A stretch of 64,000 nt of DNA from Nematostella vectensis (lineage: Eukaryota > Cnidaria > Anthozoa > Actiniaria > Edwardsiidae). The DNA is taken from assembly GCF_932526225.1 (NCBI RefSeq), contig NC_064044.1, positions 16,307,453 to 16,371,452 on the forward strand. The letters run 5' to 3'. The notes beneath the pieces are model-generated. The model was given only the letters and a program-made list of their open reading frames with translations. It was not told where the DNA came from and ran no database searches. Below, in pieces: positions 60,078 to 64,000 of the stretch. The first letter of the stretch is position 1. The number at the start of each line of letters is the position of its first letter. The position numbers and the translations under genes were made by a program.

Positions 60078-61030
60078 CCTGGTCGATACCTCTAGGGCAA
60101 ATGATCCTCCTGGGAGTCAACGAGTATCTCCAAAATTGGATTGCTGCCTTTCTCACTGCCCGACCACAGCGCGTCAAAATCAGTGGCCACACCTCATCGC
60201 CTGTGTTCCCTAATGGGGGCGTACCACAAGGCACTAAGCTTGCTCCACTATTGTTTGCTATACTTGTAAACAGGCTGGCGAGCACTTGGCCGTATCGCAT
60301 TAAGTATGTTGATGACACCACCATCTTTGAAGTGATTCCCAGGTGCTCGCCAAGTTATCTGCCATTTATTGCTAATGATATTTGCAATTTTGCTACGGAG
60401 CGTGGGATGAGGCTCAACCCCAAAAAGTGTCTGGAATTAGTCATTAATTTCCTTCAGTACCAGCCCTCGCCAGTTAATGCCCTGCAACTCATGGGCTCCG
60501 TGATTAAAAGGGTTGAAAGCTACAAAATCCTCGGCGTCCACATTAGCTCAGATCTATCGTGGAATAAGCACGTAGACTATGTAGTTAAGAAGGCAAACAA
60601 AAGGCTCTACGCTCTCCGGCTCCTTAAATAATCTGGAGTATCGGTCCAGGATCTTGTTGCCATCTATTGTGTACTCATTAGATCTGTTGTGGAGTACGCA
60701 GGTCCAGTATGGGCTAATATAACAGGGTTCCTTGTCGACATTGTTGAGGGCATCCAAAAGAGGGCCCTCCGTATCATTTTACCCCATCTACGATACAAGG
60801 AGGCCTTGGACGCCAGCGGGCTCCAAAGTCTTGCTGACCGCAGGCGCGAGCTTTTTATCAGTCTCATGACCTCCGCTAAGGAGCTAGAACCCCTTCGATC
60901 TGTAATTACTGGAGGCGTAATTAATAACGAGCATGGATACTCACTAAGATCCGGCAGTATGAATACCTACAAACATATTTCTGTAACTAAACGCTTTGGT
61001 GACTTTGTTACTTATCGATTTCTGTAATAT
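60078..61030 (+). mobile_element. 5'-truncated non-LTR retrotransposon fragment 2
   Basis: The reverse transcriptase starts later than in fragment 1 (LGVNEYLQNWIAAFL) and includes GGVPQGTKLAPLLFAILVNR, KYVDDTTIFEV and YKILGVHISSDLSWNKH. A TAA interrupts the frame near 60,630; the same frame resumes to 61027. It is related to fragment 1 (same motifs and C-terminal layout) but clearly diverged, so these are two separate insertions of one family, both antisense to the viral genes. Confidence 0.86.
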
Positions 61031-61087
61031 TATAACGCTATATGTGCTGGCCCTTTGCCTTAATTCAGTCTGTAATACTGCCATGGC

Positions 61088-62114
<1,027 letters not shown>

Positions 62115-62194
62115 GGATCTTAACCACTTCTTTTCCCTTATAAGTAGTAGAAATGATGACACGAACACACAGGTAACCCAACAAATGTTTTTCA

Positions 62195-62208
62195 TTTTAT
62201 TATTGCTT
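62195..62208 (-). terminator. probable polyadenylation signal
   Basis: CATTTTATTATTG gives AATAAA on the - strand, about 30 bp past the protease stop. Confidence 0.45.
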
Positions 62209-62229
62209 ATTATGTTAGTCGATGAGTCG

Positions 62230-62810
62230 TTAAGGGCGTACTAAATGGTGCTGGGGTACAGCACACTGACGCCAAGGGCAATACGGTACACGGCGTTGTC
62301 CATCCCGTAGTCGTTGTGACAAGGCTCTCACGTGGAACGTGTCGTGTACAAACGTGCACACCACTTGATCGTTCCAATCGGGGTGAGTGCTAAACATGGA
62401 AGTAATGTCTTCCAAAGGTTTGTTACGAGTACGGTGCCACAAGAAAAACAGGCAGTACTGTCCACACAGGGCAGAGTTTAAAGCTTGGAGACGTTGTGGA
62501 TTCGTCACGAGTCGGGCGCGTAGGGCAAAAAAATCGACCATGTTCTGTCCATACGCTTGTGGAGGGAAACCAAAACCATCCCACCATTCACATCGGTGTG
62601 GAGTAAAGTAGACCGCTAACCAATGGCTTCCCGGTTTGTTGCTAGGATCCACATTCACAATGTATGCTGCGCATCTGTTTCCGTCTTCAGGGATGAAGGT
62701 AGGTAGACGATCTGAGGGGAAAACCCTTCGAACACGGCTTCTATGTAACGGTTGCTACGTGCCATGGCTTCCAATTCTTCGGTCCTCATGGCGTCTAGTC
62801 CAAGATTCAT
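62230..62810 (-). pseudogene. adenain-type cysteine protease (C5 family), one frameshift
   Basis: The main frame (62230-62658) has the catalytic-His region GSHWLAVYF, the aromatic WWDGFGFPP and the nucleophile region ALCGQYCLFFL, as in adenovirus-type proteases that process virion precursors. The expected N-terminal part (from MMNLGLDAM near 62,807) is in a different frame, with the shift near 62,716 by a single-base difference. It lies between the capsid gene and LINE fragment 2. Defective as written unless the shift is an assembly error. Confidence 0.82.
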
Positions 62811-62889
62811 CATTCTTCCCCATCCGTCATCCATTTTTTCAGCAGGAGGAAGGTTTTTTAACCTTGAATGTCGTACATCAAGACGATTC

Positions 62890-64000
62890 CAAAAATCTAC
62901 TAAAAGTCTACTTCCATGTTGTTGTTGAATTCCCCGTACAGCACGATTGTGTACACCTTGTCGGTGGCCTCAGCAGAGTCTACTTCCATGTTGTTGTTGA
63001 ATTCCCCGTACAGCACGATTGTTTACACCTTGTCGGTGGCCTCACTGAAGGTTAATTCGAGCGTTACCACTCCTTTATACTGTGGCTGGAAGTACCCGGA
63101 TGAGGCATTCGCAGCAGCTGTGAAGTCAAAGGGGAATAAGGCGTACCCATTCTTGAATTCTTCACGTGAGATGTTCAGTCCTCTTCCGCGATACGGACCA
63201 CACACGTTGTCGAACAGCAGGTGGTACAAATCTATGGCTTCACCACCTACATTTTTGAGACTTGAGATGGGCGTTTCGTTTCCATCCACTTTGACCCCGA
63301 TAGAGCTCAGCTGGGGCATCTGGAAATTGAAGGGGTTCTTTGTGTATGATCCATTGTAGGCGGCATCCTGGACGATTCCAAAAATCATCCCTTTAGGAAC
63401 GAGTCCATTGAATAGGTTCCTGAACAGTATGGAGCGTTTTCCGCTTTCGATCTGCTCGGTGTTGACTACAGCCGTGGTTAAGGGGTACTTGGCCAAGTTG
63501 TGTCTGAGCATTTCATTGGCGTGATTTAACCTGACAGAGTCGGTGGGGGTCACGTGGTACAGGCGAAGAACTGATCCCTTGGAAATTTTAAATTTCCCAT
63601 TTCCACCATGGGACATTAGGGCAAATTGTGGTTTTTGCAGTTCAATTCTGATCTTGATGGGAATTTGGTCCAGTAGGTATCTCTCGGAATGGAAGATGTC
63701 GCAGAATAGAGGTCCGATCAGTCCAACGGTAGCACTTAGAGCCGTGAAGGTGGCGCGTGTTTTCAAGCCTTAGTTTAGAGCAGCACTACCTGCTATATCG
63801 GTACCTTCCATTTGACCAGCCGTGTCTTTGTACCAAAGTGCTCCAGTCAAGTACGACTCTTGACCTTCCTTGGAATAGTTAGAGTAATTCGATGTAGGCA
63901 CGGTACGCATACGAATCCGATTGTAGTGTAACGGGTCTGTTATTCAATTCAACCTTGACTTGCTTGATCATCGAATGCAAGGCGTTGTTTACAAAGGCAA
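62890..64000 (-). pseudogene. major capsid protein (adintovirus hexon-like, double jelly roll), broken
   Basis: The long frame 63023-63766 covers most of the protein (IPIKIRIELQKPQFALM, DSVRLNHANEML, NGLVPKGMIFGIVQDAAYNG, FDFTAAANASSGYF). N-terminal coding continues to the window edge in two further frames: VNNALHSMIKQVKVEL near 63,970, a frameshift near 63,880 and a TAA near 63,772. Together they resemble the hexon-like capsid protein of Mavericks/adintoviruses and differ clearly from the PLV capsid at 18.7-19.4 kb. The 3' end carries a 72-bp duplication and an early stop. The start is outside the window. Confidence 0.82.
62905..63050. repeat. 72-bp tandem duplication at the 3' end of the capsid gene
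   Basis: TCTACTTCCATGTTGTTGTT then GAATTCCCCGTACAGCACGA is present twice in a row, about 72 bp apart. The copies differ at GTGTACACC against GTTTACACC, which creates a stop in one of them on the - strand. Confidence 0.9.

Overview
The window is nuclear DNA of an invertebrate animal, most likely an anthozoan cnidarian (sea anemone or coral). That assignment is inference from gene content and mobile-element types, not from a database match. Two spliced host genes can be rebuilt exon by exon. The rest is intron, minisatellite, and mobile or viral-type elements, most of them decayed.

Left part (1-25,223). A 24-bp minisatellite opens the window, followed by about 4 kb with no recognisable gene. 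A 58-bp minisatellite of about 43 copies (about 4,955-7,460) then runs to within a few bases of the start codon of a PRDM-type gene on the + strand. This gene has six exons (7465-7630, 8856-9043, 10069-10327, 24038-24302, 24632-24827, 25032-25223). It encodes about 421 residues: an N-terminal PR/SET domain and seven zinc fingers. All splice phases agree. Its third intron holds a 13.1-kb GC-rich element (10,514-23,617) with about 300-bp terminal inverted repeats and a candidate 6-bp target duplication. The element carries a DDE integrase, a broken polymerase-B-like/SF1 helicase/HNH gene, double-jelly-roll capsid and packaging ATPase remnants, and several small membrane or coiled-coil proteins. 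It is a decayed Polinton-like virus.

Middle part (28,350-47,071). A complete 14-exon gene on the - strand encodes translation initiation factor eIF2B subunit delta (EIF2B4, 542 residues, all splice phases consistent). Its introns are packed with repeats: an 18-bp minisatellite (about 75 copies), a TATGG pentamer array, a 33-bp minisatellite (about 84 copies), MITE-like inverted repeats, and a Ginger1-type DNA transposon (39,741-42,590) with matching inverted ends and a 4-bp target duplication. A possible small membrane-protein gene lies upstream at 47,567-47,818.

Right part (48,600-64,000). After a repeat family also seen near 8 kb comes a decayed Helitron (about 50,570-53,395, + strand). 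It abuts a second, different virus-like element that runs off the window end. This one is adintovirus/Maverick-like, with nearly all genes on the - strand: a serine/threonine-rich acidic protein, a RING-type protein, small basic virion-type proteins, an Arg/Ser/Pro-rich protein, a parvovirus-type phospholipase A2 protein, a packaging ATPase, an adenain-type cysteine protease and a major capsid protein. Several carry frameshifts or stops. Two related non-LTR retrotransposon fragments are inserted in it on the opposite strand; the second ends in about 1 kb of 8-bp and 4-bp microsatellite.
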